From Spirosoma arboris (lineage in GTDB: Bacteria > Bacteroidota > Bacteroidia > Cytophagales > Spirosomataceae): a DNA stretch of 64,000 nt. The stretch lies in assembly GCF_009754945.1 (NCBI RefSeq), contig NZ_WPIN01000004.1, positions 124,001-188,000 of the forward strand, written 5' to 3'. Positions 10,201 to 18,327 of this stretch are shown here, piece after piece. Made by a program: the position numbers and the translations under genes. Positions within the stretch are counted from its first letter, which is position 1. The number at the start of each line of letters is the position of its first letter. A model generated the notes under the pieces. The model made no database searches, was not told where the DNA came from, and worked only from the letters and a program-made list of their open reading frames with translations.

Positions 10201-10279
10201 TACGCCGGTCTTGTACAAGTTGCTGCCACCAGGAGTTGTTGTGAAATCGATTCCAGCGAAAGAATTAGAGATGGCTTAG
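7208..10279 (+). CDS. RND-family efflux transporter permease
   Basis: Proton-driven inner-membrane drug/solute exporter, 1023 residues, the usual length for the AcrB/HAE1 superfamily. Seen: the N-terminal TM helix, large periplasmic porter domain 1, and a TM block with ILVDDSIVVVENIERYL (acidic pair near residue 396, the proton-relay position). Then come the GFALFPASEKPQF motif after TM7, porter domain 2, and a final TM block with GIEVKNSILLVDF. It lacks a CusA-type methionine cluster, so an organic substrate is more likely than a metal, though this is not proven. It is the last gene of the tetR-tolC-adaptor-pump set; a long hairpin follows at 10284. Confidence 0.94.
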   Translation: MNLSEFSVKNWQFMLVLFLGVAALGINSLLNMPRGEDPEFTAPSFAVAVIYPGTDALDMEKLVVDPGEARFNALENMNHVITNVDDGLAVFRLDYDYGVDPEEKYQEIIREVNALKAELPADIYRIDIKKFSPTDVSIVQVALMSEVASSKELGEYADKLKDEFEKVKSLKNAEDWGYPASVVRVSLNIEKMAQNGIAVNRVLGAIQAENLNIPGGNIQAGTRKFNVKTAGDYKSLDEIRNTIVSTNGQKIIYLRDVADVDFNYEDETHITRLNGHRAVLITAGQKTGENIAKVGEQLNPVINRFAKTLPPHITLVKNFDQTVSVNKRLSHFLQDFGLAILLVSLTLLPLGFRAAIVVMISIPLSLAIGLAGLDFLGFSINQLSIVGLIVALGILVDDSIVVVENIERYLRDGYSKREAAIKATGQITLAVIGCTVTLILAFLPLLFLPEASGDFIRSLPMAVVTTILASLLVSLTIVPFLSSRILKESHNPEGNIFMRALKKVISGSYSRLLHWGLRHPVVTLLVAGALFTGALYMFKVVGFALFPASEKPQFLINIDTPDGTSLSETDRVARYVEGVLKKEPDVKYVTTNVGRGQPRIYYNIIQRNESPNYAQFYVQLVDVEPAEKRVLIDKLRERFKFYPNAKIEVKDFEQGPDQEAPVAIRVFGENLDTLKVMAARVETAFKQTPGLIYVNNPLSSQKTDLRVRINKEKAGLLGISISDVNRTIRLAIAGLNVGTFKEPNGDDYTINVTLPKGKVADQHVLNDLYVNTLTGSAVPLRQIADLEFESSMNQIRHYDKDRYVTITGFVKTGFLVDNVFNGVLSKLDKMKFPTGFSYKAAGELESREKSFGGLGTIILITIFGFIAVLVLEFGTFKSTLIVLSVIPLGIIGAVLALYFTGNPFSFVAVIGLIALIGIEVKNSILLVDFTNHLREEGMSLIDAIQEAGEIRFVPIVLTSLTAIGGLIPLAIEGNPLYSPLAWVIIGGLISSTLLSRIVTPVLYKLLPPGVVVKSIPAKELEMA

Positions 10280-10283
10280 CGCA

Positions 10284-10344
10284 TAGACGTCTGTTAAAAC
10301 TTCCCGAAAGCGCTAAGCTTTCGGGAAGTTTTAACAGACGTCTA
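10284..10344. terminator. Long perfect hairpin, probable bidirectional terminator
   Basis: Two 28-nt arms are perfectly complementary around a 5-nt loop. The core is CCCGAAAGC / GCTTTCGGG with AAAAC and GTTTT on its outer sides, and both ends carry AGACGTCT. It separates the convergent pump and proC genes. The stem is longer than a normal intrinsic terminator, so it may also be a dispersed repeat. Confidence 0.7.
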
Positions 10345-10409
10345 ACCTAAATAAGGTACAGAGAAGCTTAACGATACGTTGTTCAAAATGAATAGAACAC
10401 GATTCTTCT

Positions 10410-11213
10410 CTAGCCCTTTGACAATTCAGTTGCCCGAATCTGAGCCGCTTTAATACCTGTCACCAGTGTATCTGACAGCCCTCCGTTTTCAAATTCGCGT
10501 AGGGCAGCTTCGGTCGTGCCACCTTTGGAGGCTACTGCTTTAATGAGATCGTCTAATGACTTATCTGCGTTGTTGATCAGGTGATACGCGCCGAGCATTG
10601 TTTGCTTGACTAACAAGGCTGCAACGGCATCGTCGAAGCCCATTTGCTTGCCAGCTTCAATCATTGACTTTACGACATAGTAGAAATAAGCCGGGCCACT
10701 GCCGCTGAGAGCGGTTACAGCATCGAGCATAGCTTCATCTTCCAGAAATATTGACCGGCCCGTCGCATTGATCAAATTTTCAACTCGTCTTAGATTCGTT
10801 ATATCTACTTCTTTGGCGGCCGTGAATCCGGTGATGCCCATTCCAAGCATAGCTGGCGTATTAGGCATAGCTCGAACGACTAATGGATGGCCTAATTTTT
10901 CCTGAATTTGCGATATTGGAATACCGGCCATAATCGACAAAATCACCTGATTAGGCTGAATAATGTCATGCAAAGCTTTGTGAACGCTGTTAAAATCCTG
11001 CGGCTTTACAGACAGAATAATTAAATCGGTTTCGCCAACATGCGGACCGATGGTATCAACAACGACGCCCGCCTTTTCGGCTTTCAACGCTTCAGAACGG
11101 TCGGTGCTTTTTTCGATTAAGAGTAAGTCGTCTTTTTTTACAAGGTCATACTGCAAAAATGATTTGGCAAAGGCCATTCCCATGTTGCCGCAGCCTACAA
11201 TTGCGATTTTCAT
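10410..11213 (-). CDS. proC: Pyrroline-5-carboxylate reductase
   Basis: Catalyses the last step of proline synthesis, reducing 1-pyrroline-5-carboxylate to proline with NAD(P)H, in the cytoplasm. It has 267 residues, the usual length. The N-terminal Rossmann motif is IAIVGCGNMGMAFAKSF. The C-terminal dimerisation domain carries the family signature region (ALSGSGPAYFYYVVKSMIEAG around residues 165-185, then a conserved V.SKGGTTEAAL segment near 230). It is monocistronic on the minus strand and convergent with the efflux operon. Confidence 0.95.
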   Translation of the reverse strand: MKIAIVGCGNMGMAFAKSFLQYDLVKKDDLLLIEKSTDRSEALKAEKAGVVVDTIGPHVGETDLIILSVKPQDFNSVHKALHDIIQPNQVILSIMAGIPISQIQEKLGHPLVVRAMPNTPAMLGMGITGFTAAKEVDITNLRRVENLINATGRSIFLEDEAMLDAVTALSGSGPAYFYYVVKSMIEAGKQMGFDDAVAALLVKQTMLGAYHLINNADKSLDDLIKAVASKGGTTEAALREFENGGLSDTLVTGIKAAQIRATELSKG

Positions 11214-11295
11214 TTTAAAAAGCGAATGAGTGACAGAGCGAAAGAGCGTAACCTAGCCTGTGAGGATACTGCTTTTCATTCCAGATAAAACAAAA

Positions 11296-11319
11296 GGGTC
11301 AGGTTCGCGAACCTGACCC
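11296..11319 (-). terminator. Terminator of the gatB-tlpA operon
   Basis: A perfect palindrome, GGGTCAGGTTCG/CGAACCTGACCC, is followed on the minus strand by TTTTG. It lies 25 nt after the stop of the thioredoxin-like gene, as expected for an intrinsic terminator. Confidence 0.8.
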
Positions 11320-11344
11320 ACAAAACTAGTGACTTGCGACTAAC

Positions 11345-12481
11345 TCATTGACCGCCTTTCAGAATTTCTTCGAGTTTTTGCTCCAGGGCTTCACCACGTA
11401 GATTCTTTGCGATGATTTTGCCGTCCTTATCAAGCAGGAACGTAGCAGGAATGGCCTGAACACCATATTGCTGAGCCGCTGCCGATTGCCAGAATTTCAA
11501 ATCTGAAACGTGCGTCCAGGTGAGATTATCATTACGAATGGCTTTGGTCCAGTTGGCTTTGGCCTGATCAAGCGAAACGCTGTAGATCGCAAATCCCTTG
11601 TCTTTGAACTTATTATACATTCTTACGACGTTCGGGTTTTCGGCCCGGCAGGGACCACACCACGAAGCCCAGAAATCGATCAGGACGTATTTGCCACGCA
11701 ACGAAGAGAGCGGAACAGGTGTCCCCGTAGTGTCATTCAGGGCAATTTCTGGAGCAGACGCGCCAACCGATACTCCTTTGATTCGGGCTACTCGACCAAT
11801 CAGCGATTTAGCATGTGGGCTGTTGGGGTTCTCTTTCTCAAAACGCTGCGCTAACGCATCGTAGGTAGCAAAATCAGTATCTATATTAATGAAGTTCAAC
11901 GCGAAAAGCGATACTAAAGATGTTCCCATTTCTGGCAACATCGCCTTTACTTTATTGACTACGTCCTGTTCGGCATTTTGGTAATCCTGCTCGATTTGGG
12001 CAATTTTCTTGTTGTCTTTTTTCTCCGTGGCAGCAGCTACCTGCTTGTTCCAGTTAGCAACTTTGGCTTCCATATCGGTTCGCAGGGCCATAAGCTTGCC
12101 ATAGTATTCCATATTTTTGGAACCTGTTACAGTTTCCTTGCCCATCTGGCCGGTCTTAGCGTCCATCCGGTAGCCATCAGCCACAACGTTCAGGGTTTCA
12201 CCTCCTTCAACAAGTAGCGCCATTTTCTGGCCACCACCTACGTTCAGCACGAATACCTCACCACCATCAGCAGCTTTGCCGTTGAGTGTGAATGTATTAC
12301 CCGCTGCTACTTTGGTTGAATCAATTTTGCGGGTTGGCTGCGAGTTCGTTTCCAGATAGACATAACTGCCTGGTGTTGCTTTGTTGATTTTGCCCGTAAC
12401 CGTAAATGGCTTCGTGATTTGGGCGTTGGCTACCAGGCTGAGCGCCATGAAACCAGCGATGCTGAATACTGCGTTTTTCAT
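11345..12481 (-). CDS. TlpA-like thiol:disulfide oxidoreductase with N-terminal DUF4369-type domain
   Basis: Exported thioredoxin-fold protein, 378 residues. A signal peptide (MKNAVFSIAGFMALSLVANA) is followed by a beta-rich DUF4369-like domain (~22-125), a helical linker (~130-230) and a C-terminal AhpC/TSA-type thioredoxin domain with the redox motif WASWCGPCRAENP (~270) and the cis-Pro loop (IPATFLLD). This is the common Bacteroidota ResA/TlpA-like form acting in periplasmic thiol reduction; its partner is unknown. Its ATG overlaps the stop of gatB (ATGA, 4 nt), so the two are translationally coupled although their jobs look unrelated. A terminator follows at 11296. Confidence 0.92.
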   Translation of the reverse strand: MKNAVFSIAGFMALSLVANAQITKPFTVTGKINKATPGSYVYLETNSQPTRKIDSTKVAAGNTFTLNGKAADGGEVFVLNVGGGQKMALLVEGGETLNVVADGYRMDAKTGQMGKETVTGSKNMEYYGKLMALRTDMEAKVANWNKQVAAATEKKDNKKIAQIEQDYQNAEQDVVNKVKAMLPEMGTSLVSLFALNFINIDTDFATYDALAQRFEKENPNSPHAKSLIGRVARIKGVSVGASAPEIALNDTTGTPVPLSSLRGKYVLIDFWASWCGPCRAENPNVVRMYNKFKDKGFAIYSVSLDQAKANWTKAIRNDNLTWTHVSDLKFWQSAAAQQYGVQAIPATFLLDKDGKIIAKNLRGEALEQKLEEILKGGQ

Positions 12482-13968
12482 ATGTTCTGTAATGTCTTCG
12501 CTAACAACTCATTCACCAATTTTGGGTCGGCTGAGCCTTTCGACTTTTTCATGACTTCGCCAACAAACATACCCAGTAGATTTTTCTTCCCTTTTCGATA
12601 TTGTTCTACTTTATCGGGCCAGGCTGCCAGTACTTCTTCTACCAACGTTTGCAGCGCATCGGTATTGCGGTTCTGAATAAGCCCGTGTGCCTGCGCCAGT
12701 TCTGCGGGCGATGCACTGGGTTGCTCAGTCATTAATGTGAATACTTGCTGAGCAGCCGTCTGGCTCACCGTTCCATTGTCAATAAGAGCAATTAACGTGG
12801 CTAACCGTTCTGCTGAAACTGGAAACTGACGGTCGCGTAGCGTTTTTTCATTAAGCTGGCCCTTCACCGGTCCCATGATCCAGTTCGATACAGCTTTATA
12901 ATTGGTCGTGTGCATGCAAACCGCTTCGTAATACTCGGCTAATTCTTTGGCATCGGTGAGCAAAGCCGCATCGTAATCAGGCAGGCCATATATGGTCGTA
13001 AATTTCTGATACAACGCAGCTGGAAGAATCGGCATTCGAGCCTGAACATCCGCCAGCCACGCATCCGAAATAACGACTGGCGTTAAGTCTGGATCAGGAA
13101 AATAGCGGTAATCGTTCATGGTTTCTTTCTCCCGCATCGCGTAACTGAGTCCGGTAGCGGCATCAAACGTGCGGGTTTCCTGCACAATGCGCCCACCCGA
13201 TTCAGTCAGGTCAACCTGCCGCAGAAATTCGCTGTCTACAGCACGCATGACGTTTCGAATGGAGTTCAGGTTTTTAACTTCAACCTTCGTGCCGAGATTC
13301 GTTGCGCCTTTAGGTCGGATCGAAACGTTGACATCACATCGGAGCGAGCCCTCCTCCATATTACCATCGCAGATGTCTAAATACCGAACCAGTCGCCGAA
13401 CTTCCGTCAGGTATTGACCCGCTTCGTCGGCGGTACGGATGCAGGGTTCCGTTACCATCTCAATCAGTGGCGTTCCGGCCCTGTTATAATCGAGTTGGGT
13501 AGCCCACTCATCGCCATCATGAATAGATTTCCCTGCATCTTCTTCAAGGTGAATATGATGAAGTTGAATCGTGGTTTGGTACGGTTGGCCTGTAATAGGA
13601 TCTTTTGCTTTGACTAAAACGCCACCACCCACACAAATGGGCCCTTTATCTTGTGATAATTGATAGCCCTTAGGTAGATCAGGGTAAAAATAATTCTTAC
13701 GGGCAAACACGTTATGGCGCGTTATTTCGCTACCACAGGCCAGCCCCATACGCATGGCAAGCTCAACAGCTTTTCGATTTAGTTTGGGTAAAGTACCCGG
13801 ATATCCAAGCGTAATAACGCTGATATTAGTGTTCGGTTCTGCGCCATATGAATTGGCATCAGCCGCGAAAATTTTGCTTTGCGTAAGCAACTGACAGTGT
13901 ACTTCCAGCCCAACTACAACTTCGTATTGAGACAGAATATCTGGCGAAAGGGTCGCTTCGGCTACCAT
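12478..13968 (-). CDS. gatB: Asp-tRNA(Asn)/Glu-tRNA(Gln) amidotransferase subunit B
   Basis: Subunit B of GatCAB, which amidates misacylated Glu-tRNA(Gln) (and Asp-tRNA(Asn)). Seen: YEVVVGLEVHCQLLTQSKIF near the N-terminus, HHIHLEEDAGKS, DYNRAGTPLIEMVTEP, RCDVNVSIRP and EVKNLNSI, then the helical/YqeY-like tail ending near LLAKTLQ. With the start at 13968 it has 496 residues, close to the family norm. The frame stays open to 14028, but a -7 box (TATCTTTG on the minus strand, 13991-13998) lies inside that extension, which supports 13968. The stop overlaps the start of the tlpA-like gene by 4 nt. Confidence 0.95.
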   Translation of the reverse strand: MVAEATLSPDILSQYEVVVGLEVHCQLLTQSKIFAADANSYGAEPNTNISVITLGYPGTLPKLNRKAVELAMRMGLACGSEITRHNVFARKNYFYPDLPKGYQLSQDKGPICVGGGVLVKAKDPITGQPYQTTIQLHHIHLEEDAGKSIHDGDEWATQLDYNRAGTPLIEMVTEPCIRTADEAGQYLTEVRRLVRYLDICDGNMEEGSLRCDVNVSIRPKGATNLGTKVEVKNLNSIRNVMRAVDSEFLRQVDLTESGGRIVQETRTFDAATGLSYAMREKETMNDYRYFPDPDLTPVVISDAWLADVQARMPILPAALYQKFTTIYGLPDYDAALLTDAKELAEYYEAVCMHTTNYKAVSNWIMGPVKGQLNEKTLRDRQFPVSAERLATLIALIDNGTVSQTAAQQVFTLMTEQPSASPAELAQAHGLIQNRNTDALQTLVEEVLAAWPDKVEQYRKGKKNLLGMFVGEVMKKSKGSADPKLVNELLAKTLQNI

Positions 13969-13990
13969 TGTAAAAATTAGTGATTTTAGG

Positions 13991-13998
13991 CAAAGATA
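13991..13998 (-). promoter_or_regulatory. Bacteroidota-type -7 box of gatB
   Basis: On the minus strand this reads TATCTTTG, which matches TAnnTTTG, about 23 nt upstream of the gatB ATG at 13968. No good -33 TTTG is visible at the ideal distance. Confidence 0.5.
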
Positions 13999-14152
13999 GG
14001 CAGAAATAAAACAGCTGGCAGTCGCCAATGCGGATTAACAAATCTTGCTAAATATACCGAACAATAAATAGACCAACTTGTAGATGGCTATTTTGTGAAT
14101 TTATAGTCTAAAGTCTAACTGTATCTTTTTATTTAGAAGACCTCCTCCTAAA

Positions 14153-15049
14153 ATGACTACCCAAACTGTTGAATTAGTTCACGAGAAGAATATTGTGGTA
14201 GAGAAAAAATACCACATGAGCTATGAAGAATTCGCCGAGAAGCACCTGTTTGCGAATTACCCTGTCGTTATTGGTGATGCTTGTGAAGCGTGGTCGGCGA
14301 AGAAAAAGTTTACTCCTCAATTTTTCAAGAAACATTATAGCGACCGCGAAGTAAGTATTGCTGGAAAAACCTACAATTTCGGTGAGTACATCGACTGGAT
14401 GCTGACGGGTACTGAAGCAAATCCCGCCCCTTATCCTTGTACGCTTCAAATTGAGAGTGAGTATCCGGAGCTCCTGCGCGATGTTACGCCCCCGCTCAAA
14501 TATGCTCAACCCAGTCGTATCGGTAGCAAGCTTGTACCAAATCGTCTTTTGTCGGGTGCAAATACGCTGGAAATATTTTTTGGCAGCCCAGGCGCTATGT
14601 TCCCTTACGTGCATTACGATTTTATGTGCCTTCATGCCTTTATCACGCAATTGTATGGTGACAAAGAATTTACGGTTATTCCGCCAGACCAAACGCCTTA
14701 TCTGTACCCCACACCTGGTAATGTCTGGGTTTCGCAGGTAAATGACATTTGGAATCCTGATCTGGAAAAATATCCCTTGTTTGCCAAAGCAACACCTGTT
14801 TCGTTTGTCGTTGGTCCTGGTGAGACACTATTTATTCCTTGCGGCTGGTGGCATACAGCTCGTTCACTTACACCTACTATATCGGTAGCGTTAGATAGTC
14901 TGAATGCGTCTAACTGGAAGAATTTTATGAATGAGGTGGATATGAACATGCAGAAACATAGACCAAAATTAGCCAAAGCTGTTCAGGCCTACCTGTCTGT
15001 AACAGGTGGCATATTGGGAACCTTTGAAAAAGCTGGTGTGAAGGTGTAA
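14153..15049 (+). CDS. Cupin-like (JmjC-type) Fe(II)/2-oxoglutarate oxygenase family protein
   Basis: 298-residue protein of the cupin-8/FIH-like group. The metal-binding triad is visible as HYD (YVHYDFMC, ~156-163) and the distal His in CGWWHTA (~238-244). The phrase PGETLFIPCGWWH is the signature of JmjC/FIH-type hydroxylases. These enzymes use Fe(II), oxygen and 2-oxoglutarate to hydroxylate protein or small-molecule side chains; the substrate here is unknown. The start is the ATG at 14153, after a purine-poor AT-rich leader. It is tail-to-tail with crtB with only 6 nt between stops and no clear terminator, so the two transcripts probably overlap. Confidence 0.85.
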   Translation: MTTQTVELVHEKNIVVEKKYHMSYEEFAEKHLFANYPVVIGDACEAWSAKKKFTPQFFKKHYSDREVSIAGKTYNFGEYIDWMLTGTEANPAPYPCTLQIESEYPELLRDVTPPLKYAQPSRIGSKLVPNRLLSGANTLEIFFGSPGAMFPYVHYDFMCLHAFITQLYGDKEFTVIPPDQTPYLYPTPGNVWVSQVNDIWNPDLEKYPLFAKATPVSFVVGPGETLFIPCGWWHTARSLTPTISVALDSLNASNWKNFMNEVDMNMQKHRPKLAKAVQAYLSVTGGILGTFEKAGVKV

Positions 15050-15055
15050 TTTTTA

Positions 15056-15892
15056 TCAAATCACATTCAGTCGGTATTTCAGATATGTTTGGGCTAATAG
15101 AGCAAACTTTTGCGGGTTCGGTACGCGAACCCGCTCGTTCTGAATGCGCGAAGCAGGGAGCTGCTTTATTTTGTTGAATAGCGTTTGATAATACATGTAA
15201 GCTAAATAAACGCCCATTCTGGCTCCACGTGGCAGATTCATAATGCCAATATAGGCCTCATTGAAGTCGCGCTGAATATCGTCTTCAATAATCTGCTTGA
15301 CATCGCACCCAAAATTGCTGAAATCGACCCCAGGGAAATAGGTACGGCCTCGTTCCACAAAGTCACTTTTCATATCACGCAGGAAATTCACTTTCTGGAA
15401 GGCCGAACCCAACTTGCGGGCAGGTTCGTTTAGTCGGTTAAATTCTGCTAAATTACCTTCACAAAACACCCGCAAGCACATCAGCCCCACAACTTCCGCT
15501 GATCCGTATATATATTCGCTATAACCGTCGGTATCGTATTCCTGACAGTATAAGTCCATCTCCATACTTCTCAAGAAAGACTCAATTAGCTCATTTTCAA
15601 TATTATATTGGCTAACTACCAGTTGAAATGAGTGCAGAACAGGATTCAGGCTAATGCCTTCTTCAATGGCCTGGTATGTATCGTGTTTAAATCGTTCGAG
15701 CAGTGTTTTTTTGTCGAAATCATGGAATGTATCCACAATTTCATCGGCATAGCGAACAAACCCATAGATGGCATAGATGGGAAAATGGAATTTACGGTCA
15801 AGTGTTTTGATACCTAATGTAAACGACGTACTGTAACGCTCGGTAATTAATTTACTGCATTCCAGTGCGGTTTTATCGAATAACGCCATCAT
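15056..15892 (-). CDS. crtB: Phytoene/squalene synthase family protein
   Basis: Head-to-head prenyl condensing enzyme, 278 residues. With crtI next to it, it is most likely phytoene synthase, making phytoene from two geranylgeranyl diphosphates. The first Asp-rich motif is FVRYADEIVDT (~45-55). The second is seen as FQKVNFLRDMKSDFVERGR (~165-183), which binds the Mg-diphosphate. It is downstream of crtI in the same direction with a 116-nt gap, so an operon is likely. Squalene synthase activity is the alternative but is unlikely in this context. Confidence 0.92.
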   Translation of the reverse strand: MMALFDKTALECSKLITERYSTSFTLGIKTLDRKFHFPIYAIYGFVRYADEIVDTFHDFDKKTLLERFKHDTYQAIEEGISLNPVLHSFQLVVSQYNIENELIESFLRSMEMDLYCQEYDTDGYSEYIYGSAEVVGLMCLRVFCEGNLAEFNRLNEPARKLGSAFQKVNFLRDMKSDFVERGRTYFPGVDFSNFGCDVKQIIEDDIQRDFNEAYIGIMNLPRGARMGVYLAYMYYQTLFNKIKQLPASRIQNERVRVPNPQKFALLAQTYLKYRLNVI

Positions 15893-16008
15893 AAAATTTA
15901 AGAAGGAAGGGTTAACGGGAAGGCCGCCGGAAGAAAAATAGGTGTATAAAGAAAGTTTAGTTGACTTGGCTTTCTTTATTCCTGTTTCTTCTTGCTTTTT
16001 CCCTAAAA

Positions 16009-17481
16009 CTAAACAAATTCTTTGGCAACCTCATCGGCAACGACCAATCCTGAAATCAGAGAAGGCGGAACACCTGGTCCGGGCACAGTTAGTTGACCGG
16101 TGTAGAACAAGTTGTTCACCCTTTTGTTCTTTAAGGATGGTTTTAAAAGTGCCGTTTGTTGGAGGGTATTGGCTAATCCATAGGCATTTCCCCGAAAAGC
16201 ATTATAATCGCTTTTGAAATCACGGTGTGCGTAGCTGCGTTTAAATACAATGTGGCTACGAATGTCTTCACCAACATAGGCTTCAAGCCGATTCATAATC
16301 AGGTCAAAATAATGTTCGCGGGTAACTTCATCATCCGTGAGGTCGGGAGCCACAGGAATTAGCAGGAACAGATTTTCGTACCCTTCGGGTGCTACGCTGG
16401 GATCTGTTTTAGAGGGTACCGATGCATAAAAGAGCGGTTTTGTTGGCCATTGGGGCGTTTCATAAATCTCCCGAGCATGGAGCTTGAAATCTTCATCAAA
16501 GAAAAGATTATGATGCTGCAAGCGCGGAACTCGCTTGTTTACCCCAATATAAAACAGCAATGACGATGGAGCCATTACCCGTTTTTGCCAATAATCGTCG
16601 CTGTAATTTCGATTATCAGGATCTACTAAACTGGTTTCGACGTGGTTATAATCAGCTCCCGCCACTACTACATCAGTCTCAAAAATACCTTTGTCCGTAA
16701 TTACCTGATTCACTTTTTTATTCAGTACATCGATCTTCCGTACTGTCTGGTTCAGTAAAATTTTTACTCCTTTCTCCTCCGCCAGGCTGACCATTGCTTT
16801 CACTAGTTCGTGCATCCCACCCATTGGATACCAGGTTCCTAACGCCATTTCTGCATAGTTCATCAGACTATACATTGCAGGCGTGTTTTCGGGAGTGGCG
16901 CCGAGAAAAAGTATTGGAAACTCGACAATTTCGAGCAAGCGAGGATGCTTAAAAAACTTGCGGGCATGCGTCGCAAACGACTGAAAAACGTCTAGTCGCG
17001 TGACATCGTACAACAGTTTGAGGCTTAGAAACTCCGTGACAGACCGGCTCGGTTTCCAGACAAATCGGTTCATCCCGACCTCGTATTTGTAAGCAGCCTG
17101 TTTTAGAAATTCCTGTAGTTTAAGGCCACTACCCAACTCCATTTGCTCAAAGAGAATTTCTAACTTATCGATACCTGCCGGTAAGTCAATGGATTCGTTG
17201 GGGCTAAAAATGACCTTGTAAGAAGGATCAAGTCGAACAAGATTATAATAATCAGAAGGCTTTTTTCCAAAGCGGGCAAAATAGGTTTCAACTACGTCGG
17301 GCATCCAATACCAGCTTGGCCCCATATCGAACGTGAAGCCTTCGGCCTGAAACATACGTGCCCGGCCGCCGGGCATGGAGTTTTTTTCGAGGATAGTAAC
17401 GTCGTAACCTTTATCGGCAAGACTGGTAGCAGCGGCCAGCCCGGCAAATCCGGCTCCAATAACAAGAACGCGTTGGGGCAT
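16009..17481 (-). CDS. crtI: Phytoene desaturase (CrtI type)
   Basis: FAD-dependent carotenoid desaturase, 490 residues, converting phytoene towards lycopene. The N-terminal dinucleotide motif is VLVIGAGFAGLAAATSLADKG followed by the typical LEKNSMPGGRA. Substrate-side motifs include FDMGPSWYWMPDV, and the C-terminal FAD motif is LFYTGQLTVPGPGVPPSLISG (spanning ~455-477). It precedes crtB in an operon. The ECF sigma gene lies 330 nt upstream in the same direction but is separated by a strong terminator, so crtI probably has its own promoter. No TAnnTTTG box was found there, which fits control by an alternative sigma factor. Confidence 0.94.
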   Translation of the reverse strand: MPQRVLVIGAGFAGLAAATSLADKGYDVTILEKNSMPGGRARMFQAEGFTFDMGPSWYWMPDVVETYFARFGKKPSDYYNLVRLDPSYKVIFSPNESIDLPAGIDKLEILFEQMELGSGLKLQEFLKQAAYKYEVGMNRFVWKPSRSVTEFLSLKLLYDVTRLDVFQSFATHARKFFKHPRLLEIVEFPILFLGATPENTPAMYSLMNYAEMALGTWYPMGGMHELVKAMVSLAEEKGVKILLNQTVRKIDVLNKKVNQVITDKGIFETDVVVAGADYNHVETSLVDPDNRNYSDDYWQKRVMAPSSLLFYIGVNKRVPRLQHHNLFFDEDFKLHAREIYETPQWPTKPLFYASVPSKTDPSVAPEGYENLFLLIPVAPDLTDDEVTREHYFDLIMNRLEAYVGEDIRSHIVFKRSYAHRDFKSDYNAFRGNAYGLANTLQQTALLKPSLKNKRVNNLFYTGQLTVPGPGVPPSLISGLVVADEVAKEFV

Positions 17482-17811
17482 TAGTCAGAAAAAATTGATT
17501 GAATCAACTGATAATTGCCTGATGAAGCAATTTGTTTTCGTGAAGCTACCCGAAAATTGTCGAACCTATAGTAATCAGGAGTCTAATTAGCAGGCAATGG
17601 AGAAAGAAAATAATACTAATCTGGAGATATACCAGCTTGATAAGCCTGTTGGATAGATCGTAGTGAGATTGCACTAATTGCTTGATTGCCAAATGACAAA
17701 ATAAAAAAAAGTTGGGTGGATACCACCCAACTTTTTTGAACCTTCCTCTTTTTTAACCAAAAACTACTCAATCAATATGTCTTAGACGGAGTTCCATCTA
17801 TAAAGTATCGC
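17482..17811. other. Intergenic region between ECF sigma gene and crtI
   Basis: 330 nt with no credible gene. It holds the terminator at 17703-17738 and, nearer crtI, a small dyad ATTGC-N8-GCAAT (17514-17531). The crtI promoter must lie between about 17482 and 17700, but no housekeeping-type -7 box was found. Confidence 0.6.
17703..17738. terminator. Intrinsic terminator downstream of the ECF sigma gene
   Basis: GTTGGGTGG / CCACCCAAC with a 3-nt loop, flanked by A8 on one side and T7 on the other, so it can act in both directions. It isolates the sigma gene from the crtI-crtB operon. Confidence 0.88.
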
Positions 17812-18327
17812 CTATGCGTTAAAATATGCGTAAACTTTTAATTGATCTTTTAGTTCTTTCCGGGCAATGTGAATCCGATTCTTGACCGTCCCAATGGGTA
17901 TATTCAGTTTTGCCGCTATTTCATGATATTTAAAACCCCGAAAATGCATCATAAACGGTGTTTTATAGGTGTCATCAAGTCCATTTACCGCCCGGTTAAT
18001 ATCATCCTGCGCAAAAGATGAATAGGCCAGGTTGTCGGTGCTACTTTCTATCGAATTAATGTAGTGCAGATTATCAGTTGTATCGATAAACGTGTTCTTA
18101 CGAACCATACGCTGATAATTTGTGATGAATGTGTTTTTCATGATCGTATACAACCAAGCTTTCAGATTTGTGCCATCTGTATACTTGTCACGATTGGTAA
18201 ATGCTTTCAGTAATGTATCCTGTAACAAGTCGTTCGCATCTTCAACATCTTTTGTAAGACGGAGTGCAAATGGGCGTAACGATTTGGACACTTTGCCAAT
18301 ATGATTAGTAAATTCGAGAGCTGTCAT
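17812..18327 (-). CDS. RNA polymerase ECF sigma factor
   Basis: Sigma-70 family group IV protein, 171 residues from the ATG at 18327 (the frame is open to 18375 but MTALEFTNHIG is the natural start). Sigma region 2 is seen as AEDANDLLQDT-like (VEDANDLLQDTLLKAF) followed by LKAWLYTIMKNTFI. Region 4 is seen as FRGFKYHEIAAKLNIPIGTVKNRIHIARKEL. No anti-sigma gene adjoins it. In Bacteroidota such sigma factors are often found beside carotenoid genes, so control of crtI-crtB is a reasonable inference, but the sequence does not prove it. Confidence 0.92.
   Translation of the reverse strand: MTALEFTNHIGKVSKSLRPFALRLTKDVEDANDLLQDTLLKAFTNRDKYTDGTNLKAWLYTIMKNTFITNYQRMVRKNTFIDTTDNLHYINSIESSTDNLAYSSFAQDDINRAVNGLDDTYKTPFMMHFRGFKYHEIAAKLNIPIGTVKNRIHIARKELKDQLKVYAYFNA

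Noticed and set aside
13969..14028. N-terminal extension of GatB to 14028
   Set aside because: A -7 promoter box lies inside it and GatB proteins begin close to the YEVVVGLEVH motif.
14174..14692. 172-codon minus-strand frame
   Set aside because: It is fully antisense to the cupin/JmjC-like gene, which has clear motifs.
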